The position numbers and the translations under genes were made by a program. From assembly GCF_001653335.1 (NCBI RefSeq), contig NZ_CP015079.1:62001-126000 (forward strand): a DNA stretch of 64,000 nt, given 5' to 3'. Origin of the DNA: Nocardioides dokdonensis FR1436. GTDB taxonomy: Bacteria; Actinomycetota; Actinomycetes; Propionibacteriales; Nocardioidaceae. Below are positions 42,650-51,307 of the stretch, piece after piece (the first letter of the stretch is position 1; the number at the start of each line of letters is the position of its first letter). Under the pieces are notes generated by a model. The model was not told where the DNA came from, did not search any database, and saw nothing but the letters and a program-made list of their open reading frames with translations.

Positions 42650-43860
42650 GACGCCTCCTCCCGTCGTTCGGGCATCAGCAGCGCGGCCGCCACCGCCAGG
42701 TCGAGCACGTAGGCGGACGGCGCCCCGAGGCCGGTCTCGGTGATGGAGGCGACGGTGCAGTAGGCCACCAGGAACAGCGCGATCGCCCGCTGCGGACCCC
42801 GGACGTGGACCAGGGCCGTCAGCAGCAGGAGCAGCAGCACGGCGCCCTGCATCCCGACCCCGAACCAGCCCTGGTCGACGTAGGTGGCCACCCAGCTGCT
42901 GTCGATCGGCAGGCCGTCGAAGGACTGGTTGGACAACCCCCACCCGAAGAGGTCCTCGATCCAGGGCCGGTCGATCTCGGCCACGGCGCTCCACACGTTC
43001 GTGCGTCCGGTGAGCCGGTTCGCCTCCTCGGCCGACTGGCCGCGCAGCAACCACACGGTGAGCGGCGAGGCGAAGACCACGGCCACGAGCGCCCCGGTCG
43101 CGACCGACACCGCGACCGTGCGGCGTACGCGGACGTGGCCGAGGAACAGGCTCGCGGACGCCACGGCCATCCCGATCACCACCGCGAGCAGGGCGGTCCG
43201 CGTGTGGGCGGCCACCAGGGGCAGGAACGAGAACACGACCATCAGCGCCGCGTGCCGCCCCACCACGACCCGGCACATCCACAGCAGCAGGGACGTGCCC
43301 AGCAGCACCGCGGCGTAGTGGGCGACCTGGGTCGGCGGGATCGGCCAGATGACACCCGAGAGCCGGCCCTGGAAGGCGAAGGCGAGTCCCGGGGAGAGCA
43401 GCGCCCCCAGGTAGACGGTCCCGAGGATCACCGAGAGACAGATCCGGTGGCAGCGCAGGAGCAGCAGGTCGCGGCGCCCGAAGAACGGGCTGAGCAGCCA
43501 CAGCACCAGGATGAACAGCACCATCCGGCCGGCCCGGAAGGTCGCGGAGGCGAAGAACTCGGCGTAGAGGCTGGCGGCGGTGGCGCCGACCGCGAGCAGG
43601 GTGAGCAGCACCAGGAACAGCTGGGGGCGCACCACACCACGCCGGTTGGCCACCACCACCAGGAGCAGCGCCAGGGGCAGCGCGCCCTGGGTGAGCAGCT
43701 TGGCCAGCGAACCCGGGATCGGGACCACGGTCTGGGTGTCGGCGAAGGTGAGCACGTTGAGGAACAGCGCCCCCCACACCAGCCCGACGACGACCCGGCG
43801 GTTGCGGCCGCGCTGGCCTGCGTCGGGCCGGACCAGCCCGGGGCGCACCGCGACGCTCAC
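42646..43860 (-). CDS. O-antigen polymerase/ligase-like (Wzy-type) membrane protein
   Basis: A 404-residue protein from GTG 43860, overlapping the upstream Wzz-type gene as GTGA. It has 10 or more membrane segments and a large external loop between about residues 230 and 310 containing RLTGRTNVWSAVAEIDRPW, the signature of Wzy_C/WaaL proteins (R-x3-W within a loop). It would polymerise lipid-linked repeat units at the outer face. Polymerase and ligase cannot be told apart by sequence alone; the operon context favours polymerase. Confidence 0.82.
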   Translation of the reverse strand: MSVAVRPGLVRPDAGQRGRNRRVVVGLVWGALFLNVLTFADTQTVVPIPGSLAKLLTQGALPLALLLVVVANRRGVVRPQLFLVLLTLLAVGATAASLYAEFFASATFRAGRMVLFILVLWLLSPFFGRRDLLLLRCHRICLSVILGTVYLGALLSPGLAFAFQGRLSGVIWPIPPTQVAHYAAVLLGTSLLLWMCRVVVGRHAALMVVFSFLPLVAAHTRTALLAVVIGMAVASASLFLGHVRVRRTVAVSVATGALVAVVFASPLTVWLLRGQSAEEANRLTGRTNVWSAVAEIDRPWIEDLFGWGLSNQSFDGLPIDSSWVATYVDQGWFGVGMQGAVLLLLLLTALVHVRGPQRAIALFLVAYCTVASITETGLGAPSAYVLDLAVAAALLMPERREEAS

Positions 43861-45458
43861 CGTCCCCACCGCCCGGTGGCGCGGCCAGGAGCGCTGGCGT
43901 CGTCCTCGGGCTGCTCGGCCCGACCCAGGCTCTCGTCGTGGCGGTCGGCCCCGACCATCAGCACGAAGGGCAGGCTGAGCCCGGCGACGCGGACCAGCTC
44001 CGCGGTGGTGCGCAGCCGTTCGGCGGTGGACCGGCCGGCGGTGACCACCAGCACCATCTGGTCCGCCCACGCGGGCAGGTGCTCGAGCCCGACGGCCGGG
44101 TCGGTGTCGACCACGGTGAGCACCACCTCGGCGGACTCCCACGCCTCACGGACGGCTCCCTGGCGCAGCAGTCCCGTCGTCGCGACCCGCGACGGCGAGC
44201 CGGAAGGACCCACCGAGCGCAGCGGCACCCCGACGGGGCGCACGACCTCGGGTGCCGGCTGGTCGACGTCGTGGACCACGGCGGCCCACTGACCGGGCAC
44301 GACGTGCTCCAGACGTCCCCGCTCGGTCAGGTCGACGACGAGCACCCGGCGCCCGTGGAGGGCCTGCTCGACAGCGAACGCACTCGCCACCGTGACGGTC
44401 TCCGCGGCGCTCTGGACCGAGCCCAGGCCCAGCCGCACCGGCACTCCCGGCTCGGGCTCGGTGACGACGCCCAGGGTCTCGACCAGCCGGTCCAGCGCCG
44501 CCTGACGACGACGACCGGACCACGCCAGCCCGGGCAGCCGGCCGGGGAGACGGCCCACGCTGCACCGCACGGAGGTGCCCAGCGCGAGCGCCACGTCCTC
44601 GCGCCGGCGCAACCGCTGGGACAGCAGGGCCGCGAGCAGCACCCAGCCCACACCGACGGACCCACCCACGATCAGGCCCGCGGCGGTGTTCAGCGCCGTG
44701 GTCCGCAGCGCGGACCGACCCACCACCAGGCTGGTCGGATCCAGCACCCCGCTGGCTCCGATCACCGCGCCGGTGGTGATGCGGGTCCGCTCGATCTCCT
44801 GCTCCAGCTCACTGATCTGGGCGGCGACCTGCGCGCGCCTGGTGAGCACCTCGGACGCCTGGGCCTGCGCCTGCCGGCCACTGCTGCTGAGCACCTCGTA
44901 CTGGGCGGTGAAGGTCGTGGCCTGCTTGCCCAGCTCCTCGAGCCGCGCCTGGTAGCGGTCGATCTGCGCATCGGCCTGGAGCTCCATGGTCTCGCGCCGG
45001 AAGGCCAGGAACGCCTTGCTCAGGGCTCCGGTGCGACGCACCGCCTCCTCCGGGTCGGGGCCCTGGGCCTCCACCACCAGCACGGTGGTGGTGGCCACCG
45101 TCACCGTGACCGAGCCCTGGAGCTGCTCCGGCTGCAGGTCCAGGCCCAGGTCGTCGATGACCCTGCTCGCGACCGTGCGGGTGCGCAGGAGGCTGACGTC
45201 GGTGTTCATGGCCATCGAGGGGTCGGCCCCGACCGGTTGGGCCAGCAGCAGCGTCACCGTCGCCGAGCTGCTGCTGGGCAGGACCACGGCAGCCGCAGCC
45301 CCCAGGACCATGCCCAGCACGGCGACCCCGACCCAGGCCCGCCACCGGCGTCGCAGGGCGTGACGCAGGAAGTGCAGGCTCACCAGGCCGGGACCGGCCT
45401 CGTCGAGCTCGGGCTGCTCGGGCCGTTCCGCCTCCACCAGCCACGCGGACGTCCTCAT
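43857..45458 (-). CDS. Wzz-type chain-length protein with degenerate kinase domain, second copy
   Basis: A 533-residue protein from ATG 45458, overlapping the upstream paralogue's stop as ATGA. Two membrane segments (WVGVAVLGMVLGAAAAVVL near residue 40 and GLIVGGSVGVGWVLLAALL near 265) flank a long helical external region (YQARLEELGKQAT). The C-terminal half is a nucleotide-binding-like fold (VASAFAVEQALHGRRVLVVDL, VVLTVVDTDPAVG) but has no Walker A lysine loop and no tyrosine-rich tail. It probably controls chain length or polymer export without kinase activity. Confidence 0.78.
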   Translation of the reverse strand: MRTSAWLVEAERPEQPELDEAGPGLVSLHFLRHALRRRWRAWVGVAVLGMVLGAAAAVVLPSSSSATVTLLLAQPVGADPSMAMNTDVSLLRTRTVASRVIDDLGLDLQPEQLQGSVTVTVATTTVLVVEAQGPDPEEAVRRTGALSKAFLAFRRETMELQADAQIDRYQARLEELGKQATTFTAQYEVLSSSGRQAQAQASEVLTRRAQVAAQISELEQEIERTRITTGAVIGASGVLDPTSLVVGRSALRTTALNTAAGLIVGGSVGVGWVLLAALLSQRLRRREDVALALGTSVRCSVGRLPGRLPGLAWSGRRRQAALDRLVETLGVVTEPEPGVPVRLGLGSVQSAAETVTVASAFAVEQALHGRRVLVVDLTERGRLEHVVPGQWAAVVHDVDQPAPEVVRPVGVPLRSVGPSGSPSRVATTGLLRQGAVREAWESAEVVLTVVDTDPAVGLEHLPAWADQMVLVVTAGRSTAERLRTTAELVRVAGLSLPFVLMVGADRHDESLGRAEQPEDDASAPGRATGRWGR

Positions 45459-47038
45459 GGCGCCACCCCTCCTCGCAGGCCGGATCTCACCGGGCGCCCG
45501 CCCTCGGCCAGGCTCAGCCCGGTCAGTCGGGCGGGCAGGTGCGGCTCACGGACCCGGTCGGGCTGCAGCCGGCGACCCGTCGTGCGGTCGAGACGGTCCG
45601 GGTCGAGCACCACGAGACCGGCCACGACGACGTCGGCCTCGTCGACGCTGACCGCCACGCGGGCCAGCTCGACCGCGGTCGCGGTGCCGGCCGAGACCGC
45701 CACGACCCCGTGCGTGCCGGGCGGCAGCACGACCTGCCCGGGGGCGGCGCGGTCGATCACCACCATCAGCAGCGTCAGGTCGGCGGGGGCCTCGTCCCGG
45801 GTCGGACGGTTGATCCACAGCCGGCTGCGGACCTCGTGCTCGGGGTGCACCCGCGCACAGGCGGCCCACAGACCGGCCGCCGAGTCGTGGCCGCGGTGCG
45901 GCACCAGGCGGGTGCTCACGCCGGCCCCTGCGGCGTACGACGCCAGCTGCGGCCCGAGCGCCAGCGCGCCCGGGTCGTCGGAGAGGCTCACGACCGCGAT
46001 CTCCACGGGGGCCCGGGCGACGTCGTCCTTGTCGTGGGTCTGACCGAGCGGGAAGTCGGCGGGCAGCACGTGGCGCAGCGTCTGGCGCAGCGCCCAGGCG
46101 TCCACCGTGCCCGGCTCGTAGCGTCCCAGCAGGGTCCGCCACCCGGCGACGGTGCGCGCCGGTCGGGACACCACGGAGGCCAGGACGGCGCTGCCCAGGG
46201 CGTCGGCGATCTCGTCGCGGTAGCGCAGCCGGCGGTCGCGGCGGGCGAACCCGACGAGGACCATCCCCAGCAGGACCACGCCGGCCACCAGCCCGAGCGC
46301 CCCGGCGACGAGGCGGCGCACCAGCAGACCGGGGCTGCGGGGCGGCGAGGCCTTCTGGATGAGGGAGGCGGTGTCCCGACCCACGTCGGCCGAGGCGGCC
46401 TCGGCGACCTGGTCGATCTGCAGCACCAGGCTGGCCTGCTGGGCGGTGAGCTGGGCCAGCGCGGCCGACATCGCCTTCTCGGCGGCCGATCCGTACGGCT
46501 CGTCGTCGCGGCGGTCCGTGGTGGTCCGGATGTCGCGGTCGACGGTGCGCAGGCTCTTGCGCAGCGCCTCCAGCCGGGCCTCACGGCCGGCCTGTGCCGC
46601 GTTGCGCAGCCGGGCCGCGGCACTGCCGACGTAGCGCAGCTCGGCGGCGGCCGCCTCCTGCGCCATCGCCTGGGCCAGCTCCGCGTCGGTGTGCCGGGCG
46701 GTGAAGCGGAGCACGTCGGGCGTCGAGGCGCTGACCGTGACGTGCTGGGCCATCTTCGCGAGAGGCAGCTCGGGGCTGAGCCGCAGTCCGGCCTCGCCCA
46801 GGACCAGGTCGCTCGTGGCGACACGCACCTCGGTCTCGGCGTCACGCTCGGCACGACCCACGCCCGAGTCAGAGGCGAGCGGGAGCAGCACCATGCTCGT
46901 GCTGGTGTGCACCGGCGGGCGCCAGGTCGCCAGCGCCACTCCCGCGACGGCCCCCAGCAGCGCAGCCACCGCCAGCAGCCTGAGGTGGCGCCGCAGCACC
47001 GACCACACGACCCTCAGGTCGAGTGCTTGCTCAGCCAT
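45455..47038 (-). CDS. Wzz-type chain-length protein with degenerate kinase domain, first copy
   Basis: A 527-residue protein from ATG 47038, overlapping the heparinase-like gene by 8 bases. It has VVWSVLRRHLRLLAVAALLG as the first membrane start and VAGALGLVAGVVLLGMVLVGF as the second. Between them is a helical external region rich in Ala and Glu. The C-terminal part (EIAVVSLSDDPGALALGPQLA) resembles a ParA-like fold without a P-loop, and no tyrosine cluster is present. It is similar in plan to the next gene, with low sequence identity. It probably forms a chain-length or export complex with it. Confidence 0.75.
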   Translation of the reverse strand: MAEQALDLRVVWSVLRRHLRLLAVAALLGAVAGVALATWRPPVHTSTSMVLLPLASDSGVGRAERDAETEVRVATSDLVLGEAGLRLSPELPLAKMAQHVTVSASTPDVLRFTARHTDAELAQAMAQEAAAAELRYVGSAAARLRNAAQAGREARLEALRKSLRTVDRDIRTTTDRRDDEPYGSAAEKAMSAALAQLTAQQASLVLQIDQVAEAASADVGRDTASLIQKASPPRSPGLLVRRLVAGALGLVAGVVLLGMVLVGFARRDRRLRYRDEIADALGSAVLASVVSRPARTVAGWRTLLGRYEPGTVDAWALRQTLRHVLPADFPLGQTHDKDDVARAPVEIAVVSLSDDPGALALGPQLASYAAGAGVSTRLVPHRGHDSAAGLWAACARVHPEHEVRSRLWINRPTRDEAPADLTLLMVVIDRAAPGQVVLPPGTHGVVAVSAGTATAVELARVAVSVDEADVVVAGLVVLDPDRLDRTTGRRLQPDRVREPHLPARLTGLSLAEGGRPVRSGLRGGVAP

Positions 47039-49067
47039 GTCCCACTCCAGTCCCGCTCGTGCCGAGCGTCTCGGTCGCCCCCATGAGGAGACAGGTGTGC
47101 AGCGCCAGCCGGCCCCGGACCAGGCCCCTGCCGACGAGCGTGGTGCTGGGGCAGCGTCGCCCCAGGCCCGCGGAGTACCACCCCAGCGGCGGGTCGCTCT
47201 CGCCCTGGTGGGCGGTCCACTCGAGTGCGTCCGGCAGCTGCAGGAGAGCCGTCACCCGGCCGCCGCCGTCCGGAGCGGGCCACCCGAGCCGGGCGAGCGG
47301 GCCCTCCAGGCGTACGTCGACGTCGGGGCCGAGGTGGAAGGACGACCGCACCGGGTGCGCCCGGGTGGACGTCACCTCGTCCAGGACCTGCAGCCTCCCC
47401 GAGCGACGCTCGAGCGTCACCGTCCGGCTGTGCCGCAGCCCCGCGTCCAGGCGCGCGTACCCGCTGTGGTGCGCCGACCAGACCTGCCGGTCCAGGTCGC
47501 CGACCTCGGCGCGGTCCACGTAGGTCCGGGCGTGCGAGGTCCACAGGAACGGGCCGCCCGGCACCGACTGGTCGCAGCCGTCGACCTCGATGGTGTTGTG
47601 CGCCGCGGTGGAGCGGAAGTAGTGCCGCCACTGCGGCTCCCCGTGGTAGCAGTAGGTGCCGGGGTCGGCGAGGACGTCGACGCCGTCGTGGCGGACCTCC
47701 AGCGACAGCGCGTCGGCGTGGGCGTGGGCGGCCAGGGAGCCGAAGCCGTGCGGTCCCCCGTCGACGCGGCACCAGATCTCGGGACGCTCGTGCTGCGGCG
47801 TGCGCAGGAGGGCCAGCCCCGCGTCCGGGAACAGGTCGGGGCGCCGGGACGCGCGCTCAGGGGCGGCCGCGACCGGGCCCAGGAGGCCGCCGGCCAGCGT
47901 GCCGACCACACCGCCGTGGCGTCGCGGCCACCAGGGCAGCGCGCCCACGACGGCCCGGCCCAGTCCCAGCAGCTGCTCCCAGGCGTCCTCGGCCGGATCG
48001 GTGAGCAGCAGACCGCGCCCCTCGTCGCCGTCGCCGTGCCGTGGGCCGGCGCCGGCGCAGTCGAGGACCGCCGCTGCGGCGTCCACGCAGGACGCCAGTC
48101 GAGCGGGGTCCGGGCCGTCCGCCGGGTGCCCGGCCGCACGTGCCTCCACGGCTGCGAGCAGCGCCAGCTCGGTGACGAAGCGGTGGTAGTCGCCGGCCTG
48201 CTCGCGGTTGAGCCCGCTGGGGAAGGTGTTGGTGCCGAGGTGCCGGCGCAGCTGCTCACCGGCCTCGACCCGCCACCGGTCGCTCTCCGCGAACCAGGGG
48301 AAGGAGCAGGCCGCCACCAGCCTGCCCGCGGCCTCGGCGACGGCGTGGTTGTTCGCCGAGCTGCCCCGGCTGGGGAAGTCGGCCAGGTGCTCCTGGTGCC
48401 AACGGATCTGGCGCAGCGCCGTCTCGTCCTCCTCGAACAGCGCGCGCACCCCCGGCCAGTCGTCGAGCAGGCGACGCACCCAGACCCACGAGACCAGCCG
48501 TACGCCGAGCTCGATGCCACTGATCCAGTGCACGCCTGCCAGGACCGGGTTGGCCGCCCACCAGGAGCGCAGCTGTCGGGCCACCGCGGTGGCGTACTCC
48601 TCCTCGCCGGTGAGCCAGTAGGCGCAGGCGAGCACCGAGAGGTGGTGGTGGCGCGAGAGCTCCCAGACGAGCTTGACGTTGCCGGTGACGGACTCGTCGC
48701 GGTGGTCGATCCGGAAGGCCAGGGCGCTCTGCGGCGCGCGGGTGCCCGACGAGGGGTCGAGGAACCAGTCGGGGTCGCGCAGGTCGGTGCGCTCGGTGCC
48801 CAGCGTGCTCCACCGACCTGCGAGGAGCTCGTCCGCCGACCGGGTCACCGCCGCGGCGTCGTGCGGCAGCACGCGCTCCCGGACGCCGGCCGGCACGGGT
48901 GAGGGGAAGCGGCGCACGGTCCGCAGCCCCTCGGCCGGTCCGGCCGTGCGCGCCGTGCGGCCGTGGGCCAGCACTGCGCGGCGGGCCTCGTCGCCGACCC
49001 GGGAGACGACCTCCCGGGTCGACATCCGGGTCAGCCGCCGGGCGTACCAGGACAGGGACGTGCTCAC
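47031..49067 (-). CDS. Heparinase II/III-like protein
   Basis: A 678-residue protein from GTG 49067, overlapping the upstream oxidoreductase as GTGA. The first 350 residues form the alpha-toroid with WISGIELGVRLVSWVWVRRLL and SSANNHAVAEAAG, which holds the NNH motif of the family. The C-terminal beta domain has GSLAAHAHADALSLEV and AHNTIEVDGCDQS. These are hallmarks of the heparinase II/III family, uronic-acid polysaccharide lyases. There is no signal peptide, so if it is a lyase it acts inside the cell or is exported in another way. It may trim or remodel the polymer. Confidence 0.83.
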   Translation of the reverse strand: MSTSLSWYARRLTRMSTREVVSRVGDEARRAVLAHGRTARTAGPAEGLRTVRRFPSPVPAGVRERVLPHDAAAVTRSADELLAGRWSTLGTERTDLRDPDWFLDPSSGTRAPQSALAFRIDHRDESVTGNVKLVWELSRHHHLSVLACAYWLTGEEEYATAVARQLRSWWAANPVLAGVHWISGIELGVRLVSWVWVRRLLDDWPGVRALFEEDETALRQIRWHQEHLADFPSRGSSANNHAVAEAAGRLVAACSFPWFAESDRWRVEAGEQLRRHLGTNTFPSGLNREQAGDYHRFVTELALLAAVEARAAGHPADGPDPARLASCVDAAAAVLDCAGAGPRHGDGDEGRGLLLTDPAEDAWEQLLGLGRAVVGALPWWPRRHGGVVGTLAGGLLGPVAAAPERASRRPDLFPDAGLALLRTPQHERPEIWCRVDGGPHGFGSLAAHAHADALSLEVRHDGVDVLADPGTYCYHGEPQWRHYFRSTAAHNTIEVDGCDQSVPGGPFLWTSHARTYVDRAEVGDLDRQVWSAHHSGYARLDAGLRHSRTVTLERRSGRLQVLDEVTSTRAHPVRSSFHLGPDVDVRLEGPLARLGWPAPDGGGRVTALLQLPDALEWTAHQGESDPPLGWYSAGLGRRCPSTTLVGRGLVRGRLALHTCLLMGATETLGTSGTGVGHG

Positions 49068-51238
49068 GGCGCCACCCCCGCCACCGTCAGGGTGGTGCGG
49101 GTCGTCGTGAGCAGCGACCACGGGTCGATCGGCATCTCGGCCCCGGTGCGCACCGCCGTCACGAACGCCGCCATCGCGGCCCGGTGACCCTTGTCGGGGC
49201 CGCCCCGGGACCGCCGTACGTCGTGCCCGCGCGGGGTCCAGGTGCTGGCCCGGGTGAAGTTGTCGAGGTGGGCGCTGCGTCCCCCGCCGTGGACGTCGAG
49301 GCTCTCCTTGCCGAAGCGGTGCGAGCCGCCGGTGGCGTAGGTGAGGGTGCCCAGCGACCCTCGGGAGAAGCGCAGCAGCACCGACACCTCCTGGCCGTCG
49401 GCGCCGTGCTGGGCCACGACCTGGACCGGCTCGTCCTCGGCCCAGGCGCTCAGGGTGTCGATGAAGTGACCGCCCTCGCCCAGGAACCGGGACCCCTCGG
49501 CCTCGTCGAGGTACCAGCTGCCGGCCGCGAGCCGACCGGCGTTGACCAGGTAGCGCATGCTCAGCGGCTCCTCGGCCGGGCCGAAGCGTCGACGCAGGTC
49601 GCAGAGCAGGGGCGCGAAGCGGCGGTTGAAGCCGACCATCAGCCGGTCGTTGCCCGTGCGCACCATGGTCTCCTCGACCCGCGAGAGCTCGTCCTCGGTG
49701 AGGGCGAGGGGCTTCTCCACGTACACCGCCTTCCCGCTCTCCAGCGCGGCGCAGACCAGGTCGGCGTGGGTGCGGTGCCGGGTCACGATCACCACCGCGT
49801 CGAGGCTGTCGTCCTCGAGGACCTCGCGGGAGTCGGTGCCGGCGCTGGCGAACCCGAAGGCGCGCTGGGCGTTGACGCTGGTCAGGGACCTGCTGGTGGC
49901 GACGCGCACCAGCTCGGCCGTGGGGTCCTTGGCGAGTCCCGGCAGCAGGAGTGCCGAGGCGTGGCTGCCCGCCCCGATGAAGCCCAGCCGCACCGCCCCC
50001 GCGCCCGCTCTCCGCGTGCCGGGTCGAGCGCCGGACCGGGTGTCGGGGCGGACGCTGGGACGGGCGCTGGGATGGGCGCTGGGGCTGGAGGGGACCGGGT
50101 CGTCGGACACCGGGTACTCGAGGAGGAAGCCGATCCCGCTCGCGCCGCCGACCCGCAGACGCTCGTAGACCTGGGGCGCCTCGGTCACCGGGTCGATGCT
50201 CGAGACCAGCGGTCCCAGGTCGAGGGCGCCCTGGGCGAGCAGGTCCAGGAAGCACTCGATGTTGCGGTGCTCGGTCCAGCGCACGTAGCCGGCGGGGTAG
50301 TCGACCCCGTCGAGCTCGTAGCGGTCGTCGTAGCGACCCGGCCCGTAGGACCGGGAGAACCGGACGTCGAGCTCCTTCTCGTAGTAGGCGTTCCACGGCA
50401 GGTCCAGGCGGGTCTTGCCGATGTCGACGACCCGCGCCCGGTCGCGGGCCAGCCGGGCGGCCAGCTCCACCGGGCCGTTGCTCGCGCCCCCGGCGGCCAG
50501 GAAGACGTGGTCGGCGCCCCGGCCCTGGGTGCTGGCGCGCAGCAGCCCCTCCAGGCGGGCGACCCCCTCGGGATCGGGGCCGGCACAGCCGGCGGCCCCC
50601 CCGTCCTCGGCCAACCGGCAGCGGTCCTCGACCGTGTCCACCCCGACGACGTGCACGCCGGCGTGCACGAGGAGCCGGACGAGCAGCTGCCCGACCAGAC
50701 CGAGCCCGATGACGCACGCGGTCTCCCCCAGCTGGACCTCACCCCGGCGCAGGCCCTGCATCGCGATGGCGCCCACCGTGGCGAACGCGGCGTGCTGGGG
50801 CAGCACCCCGTCGGGCACCGGCACGCACAGGTTGCGCGGCACCCAGTTGACCTCGGCGTGCAGCGCGAACTCGTTGCCGGCCGCCGCCACCCGGTCGCCC
50901 ACCTCGAACCCCTGCACCCCGGCCCCGACCTCCACGACGACACCGCTGAGGGAGTAGCCCAGGGGCGTCCAGCTGTCGAGGCGGGTCCGGGTCTTGCGGT
51001 AGGTCGCGACGGCACCCTGCTGGGCGACCGCGTCGACCACCTGGCGCACCTGGTCGGGCCGGGCGCGGGCCTTGGCGAGCAGCGACATCCGGGCCTCGGA
51101 GACCTTCATCAGCTCGGTGCCCGTCGAGATGAGCGAGTACGACGTCCGCACCAGCACGCCGCCGGGACGGCAGGCCGGCTCCGGTGCGTCCAGCACCGTG
51201 AGCTCACCCGACCGGTAGTTCTGCGCGACGTGCCACAT
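49064..51238 (-). CDS. Two-domain oxidoreductase (MDR dehydrogenase + Gfo/Idh/MocA)
   Basis: A 724-residue protein from ATG 51238. Residues 1-390 are a zinc-type alcohol dehydrogenase fold (GYSLSGVVVEVGAGVQGFEVGD, with cofactor loop VIGLGLVGQLLVRLL). A Pro/Ser/Arg-rich linker of about 35 residues follows (PSSPSAHPSARPSVRP). Residues 425-724 are a Gfo/Idh/MocA fold (RLGFIGAGSHASALLLPGL, YVEKPLALTEDEL, GEGGHFIDTLSAW). The catalytic zinc cysteines of classical ADH are not obvious. The same two-domain protein is found beside heparinase and AsnB genes in other exopolysaccharide clusters. It probably oxidises or isomerises a nucleotide sugar; the reaction is not known. Confidence 0.83.
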   Translation of the reverse strand: MWHVAQNYRSGELTVLDAPEPACRPGGVLVRTSYSLISTGTELMKVSEARMSLLAKARARPDQVRQVVDAVAQQGAVATYRKTRTRLDSWTPLGYSLSGVVVEVGAGVQGFEVGDRVAAAGNEFALHAEVNWVPRNLCVPVPDGVLPQHAAFATVGAIAMQGLRRGEVQLGETACVIGLGLVGQLLVRLLVHAGVHVVGVDTVEDRCRLAEDGGAAGCAGPDPEGVARLEGLLRASTQGRGADHVFLAAGGASNGPVELAARLARDRARVVDIGKTRLDLPWNAYYEKELDVRFSRSYGPGRYDDRYELDGVDYPAGYVRWTEHRNIECFLDLLAQGALDLGPLVSSIDPVTEAPQVYERLRVGGASGIGFLLEYPVSDDPVPSSPSAHPSARPSVRPDTRSGARPGTRRAGAGAVRLGFIGAGSHASALLLPGLAKDPTAELVRVATSRSLTSVNAQRAFGFASAGTDSREVLEDDSLDAVVIVTRHRTHADLVCAALESGKAVYVEKPLALTEDELSRVEETMVRTGNDRLMVGFNRRFAPLLCDLRRRFGPAEEPLSMRYLVNAGRLAAGSWYLDEAEGSRFLGEGGHFIDTLSAWAEDEPVQVVAQHGADGQEVSVLLRFSRGSLGTLTYATGGSHRFGKESLDVHGGGRSAHLDNFTRASTWTPRGHDVRRSRGGPDKGHRAAMAAFVTAVRTGAEMPIDPWSLLTTTRTTLTVAGVAP

Positions 51239-51249
51239 CGTTCCCCCCG

Positions 51250-51303
51250 TTGGTCCTGTTGGTCCTGCTGCTTGTGCTGCTTGTGCTGCTCGTGCTGCTT
51301 CTG
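51250..51303. repeat. Six 9-base repeats between asnB and the oxidoreductase
   Basis: Units read TTGGTCCTG twice, CTGCTTGTG twice, CTGCTCGTG and CTGCTTCTG. They fill most of the 69-base gap between two minus-strand genes. The gap is 23 codons in the shared frame of both genes and contains no stop codon apart from the asnB TGA itself. Confidence 0.9.
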
Positions 51304-51307
51304 TCGA

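Noticed and set aside
49068-50717. Extension of the heparinase-like frame to 50717
   Set aside because: The extension reads the oxidoreductase gene out of frame; GTG 49067 with the GTGA overlap is a better start. Similar overruns at 37900, 41390, 53222 and 29673 were cut for the same reason.
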